A stretch of 16,038 nt of DNA from Thiohalocapsa sp. (GTDB lineage: Bacteria > Pseudomonadota > Gammaproteobacteria > Chromatiales > Chromatiaceae): contig NZ_JAIFKJ010000386.1 of the NCBI RefSeq assembly GCF_019695415.1, forward strand, positions 1 through 16,038, read 5' to 3'. The position numbers were made by a program, and so were the translations under genes. Below the pieces are notes generated by a model, which saw nothing but the letters and a program-made list of their open reading frames with translations, had not been told where the DNA came from and searched no databases. Of this stretch, positions 13,995 through 16,038 are shown piece by piece; the stretch's first letter is position 1, and each line of letters begins with the position of its first letter.

Positions 13995-16038
13995 GTGACC
14001 CCCATCCGCAAGACCTTCCAGTACGGCGACCAGACGGTCACGCTCGAGACCGGCGAGATCGCCCGCCAGGCGGACGGCGCCGTGTTGATCAACGTCGACG
14101 ACACGGTGGTGCTCTGTACCGTGGTGGTGGATAAGCGCGCCACCGAGCCAAAGGACTTCCTGCCGCTCACCGTCGACTACCAAGAAAAGACCTACGCCGC
14201 CGGCCGTATCCCTGGCGGCTTTTTTCGTCGTGAGGGGCGGCCTAGCGAGGCCGAGATCCTCACCTCTCGCCTGATCGACCGGCCCATTCGCCCGCTCTTT
14301 GCCGACGGCTTTGGCCGCGAGATCCAGGTCATCGCCACGGTGAAGTCGCTGAATCCGGCGGTGAACCCGGAAGTGCCGGCGATGATCGGCGTCTCGGCGG
14401 CACTCGCCATCTCCGGCGCGCCCTTCAACGGACCCATTGCCGCGGCCCGGGTCGGCTACAAGAATGGGCAGTACCAGCTGAACCCCGCGGTGACGGGTCT
14501 GGGTCCGGACAGTGATCTGGATCTGGTGGTGGCAGGCACCGAGAACGCGGTGCTCATGGTGGAGTCGGAAGCCCGCGGTCTGCCCGAGGAGGTCATGCTG
14601 GGCGCCGTGCTGTTCGGCCATGAGCAGATGCAGGTAGCCATCCAGGCCATCAACGAGCTTGCCGCGGAAGTGAACAAGCCCCCGCTACCCTTCGACCCGC
14701 CGGCAGCAGACCCGGCGCTGGAAGATGCGGTCAGCGCGTATACCGACCGCCTGGCCGAGGCCTATACCATCAAGGACAAGATGGAGCGCTACGCCGCCTT
14801 GGACGCTGTCCGGAACGATGCCTTCGAGAAGCTCGCCGGCGACGAAGACGGCCAGTGGCCGCAGCCCAAGGTCTACGGCGCCATCGAGAAGCTGGAAAAG
14901 AAGATCGTCCGCAGCGCCATTCTGGAAGGCAAGCCGCGCATCGATGGCCGAGACACCAAGACCGTGCGCCCGATCCATATCCGCACCGGCGTGCTGCCGC
15001 GCACCCATGGCTCGGCGCTCTTCACCCGCGGCGAGACCCAGGCGCTGGTGGTCACCACCCTCGGCACGGAACGCGATAGCCAGATCATCGATGCCCTTGA
15101 GGGCGAGCGCCGCGAGCCCTTCATGTTGCATTACAACTTCCCGCCCTTCTGCGTCGGCGAGCTGGGCCGGGTCGGCAGCCCCAAACGCCGGGAAATCGGC
15201 CACGGCCGGCTCGCCAAGCGCGGCATCCTTGCGGCCATGCCGGCACCGGATGAGTTTCCGTACTCGGTCCGTGTCGTCTCGGAGATCACCGAGTCCAACG
15301 GCTCCAGCTCCATGGCATCCGTTTGCGGCACCAGCCTGTCGTTGATGGACGCCGGTGTGCCCGTCAAGGCCCCAGTGGCCGGTGTCGCCATGGGTCTCAT
15401 CAAGGAGGGCGACGAGTTCGCCGTGCTGACGGATATCATGGGCGACGAGGACCACCTGGGCGACATGGACTTCAAGGTCGCGGGGCCCGCCGGCGGCATC
15501 AACGCGCTGCAGATGGACATCAAGATCGAGGGCATCACCAAGGAAATCATGGAGACCGCCTTGGAGCAGGCGAAGGCCGGGCGGCTGCATATCCTGGAGG
15601 AAATGAACAAGGTCATCTCAGAGCACCGCGCCGAGATGTCCGACTACGCCCCACGTATCATCGAGTTCAAGATCCATCCGGAAAAGATCCGCGACGTGAT
15701 CGGTAAGGGCGGCTCCACCATCCGCTCCATCACCGAAGAGACCGGCGCTACCGTCGACATCAACGACGACGGCGTGGTGAAGATCTTCTCCGTCCAACGC
15801 AGCGCCGGCGAAGAGGCCAAGAAGCGTATCCGCCTCATCACCGCGGATGTGGAAGTCGGCAAGATCTACGAGGGCAAGGTGGTGCGCCTGATGGACTTCG
15901 GCGCGTTTGTCACCATCCTGCCGGGCCGCGATGGCCTAGTGCACATCAGCCAGATCAGCGAGGAACGGGTAGAGAAGGTCTCTGACAAGCTGAAGGAAGG
16001 CGACGTCGTCCGCGTCAAGGTGCTCGAGGTCGACAAGC
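13995..16038 (+). CDS. pnp: polyribonucleotide nucleotidyltransferase (PNPase), 3' end outside window
   Basis: The first 681 codons of PNPase, the phosphorolytic 3'-5' exoribonuclease that degrades mRNA, often with RNase E in the degradosome. The frame is open to the window end, so the stop is not seen. Compared with the 711-residue E. coli enzyme, about the last 30 residues are missing. The first RNase PH domain, the helical linker and the second RNase PH domain are intact. The phosphate-site motif is TESNGSSSMAS (432-442) and the catalytic residues are Asp486, Asp492 and Lys494 in GDEDHLGDMDFK. The KH domain with IGKGGS (GKGG 570-573) and the start of the S1 domain (from about 622, KIYEGKVVRLMDFGAFV) follow. 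The start is a GTG with GAGGA (13981-13985) 9 bases upstream. Confidence 0.97.
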   Translation, partial: MTPIRKTFQYGDQTVTLETGEIARQADGAVLINVDDTVVLCTVVVDKRATEPKDFLPLTVDYQEKTYAAGRIPGGFFRREGRPSEAEILTSRLIDRPIRPLFADGFGREIQVIATVKSLNPAVNPEVPAMIGVSAALAISGAPFNGPIAAARVGYKNGQYQLNPAVTGLGPDSDLDLVVAGTENAVLMVESEARGLPEEVMLGAVLFGHEQMQVAIQAINELAAEVNKPPLPFDPPAADPALEDAVSAYTDRLAEAYTIKDKMERYAALDAVRNDAFEKLAGDEDGQWPQPKVYGAIEKLEKKIVRSAILEGKPRIDGRDTKTVRPIHIRTGVLPRTHGSALFTRGETQALVVTTLGTERDSQIIDALEGERREPFMLHYNFPPFCVGELGRVGSPKRREIGHGRLAKRGILAAMPAPDEFPYSVRVVSEITESNGSSSMASVCGTSLSLMDAGVPVKAPVAGVAMGLIKEGDEFAVLTDIMGDEDHLGDMDFKVAGPAGGINALQMDIKIEGITKEIMETALEQAKAGRLHILEEMNKVISEHRAEMSDYAPRIIEFKIHPEKIRDVIGKGGSTIRSITEETGATVDINDDGVVKIFSVQRSAGEEAKKRIRLITADVEVGKIYEGKVVRLMDFGAFVTILPGRDGLVHISQISEERVEKVSDKLKEGDVVRVKVLEVDK

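Noticed and set aside
13519..13998. Plus-strand frame of 159 codons across rpsO
   Set aside because: Overlaps rpsO out of frame and resembles no protein.
14685..15590. Antisense frame of 301 codons opposite pnp
   Set aside because: PNPase is unmistakable on the plus strand over the same bases.

Overview
The window is a GC-rich, densely coding stretch of a bacterial chromosome. It very probably comes from a gammaproteobacterium. The gene order rimP-nusA-infB-rbfA-truB-rpsO-pnp, the 500-residue NusA with two C-terminal acidic repeats, and the SprT and PNPase sequences all fit that class. A sulfide:quinone oxidoreductase-like flavoprotein hints at a sulfur-metabolising lineage such as Chromatiales/Ectothiorhodospiraceae, but this is inference from gene content.

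Left part (about 97-3761): on the minus strand lie a putative lipoprotein of unknown function, a 59-codon membrane-associated small protein with a good ribosome binding site, and the SQR-like flavoprotein. The last two read as a unit, with the flavoprotein first. The flavoprotein is divergent from a plus-strand YkuD-type L,D-transpeptidase. A possible 60-residue exported peptide follows, with a plausible promoter and a 10-bp-period direct repeat in front of it.

Middle part (3779-6678): four minus-strand genes in a row, in transcription order sprT (zinc metalloprotease-like), a TerB-like protein, an HdeD/DUF308 membrane protein and an agmatine deiminase. Gaps are 50-91 bases, so co-transcription is possible. 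SprT, TerB and HdeD families are loosely linked to stress, but no joint function is shown.

Gap 6679-7151 (473 bases) has no protein gene. On the plus strand it holds a promoter-like pair of hexamers, a stretch able to form several short stems, and a clear intrinsic terminator with a duplicated T-tract. A small RNA of about 180 nt is the best explanation. A separate stem-loop sits just before rimP. The secG and tRNA genes that precede rimP in many gammaproteobacteria are not seen.

Right part (7152-16038): the translation/RNA-metabolism operon. RimP and RbfA mature the 30S subunit, NusA controls elongation and termination, IF2 starts translation, TruB makes pseudouridine 55 in tRNA, S15 is a 30S protein and PNPase degrades RNA. 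rpsO has a 265-nt upstream gap with a possible promoter and leader structure. A very stable hairpin separates rpsO from pnp, which runs off the window end. No CRISPR array, insertion sequence, phage gene or tRNA was found. The less ordinary items are the small-RNA candidate, the SQR-linked small protein and the putative operators.
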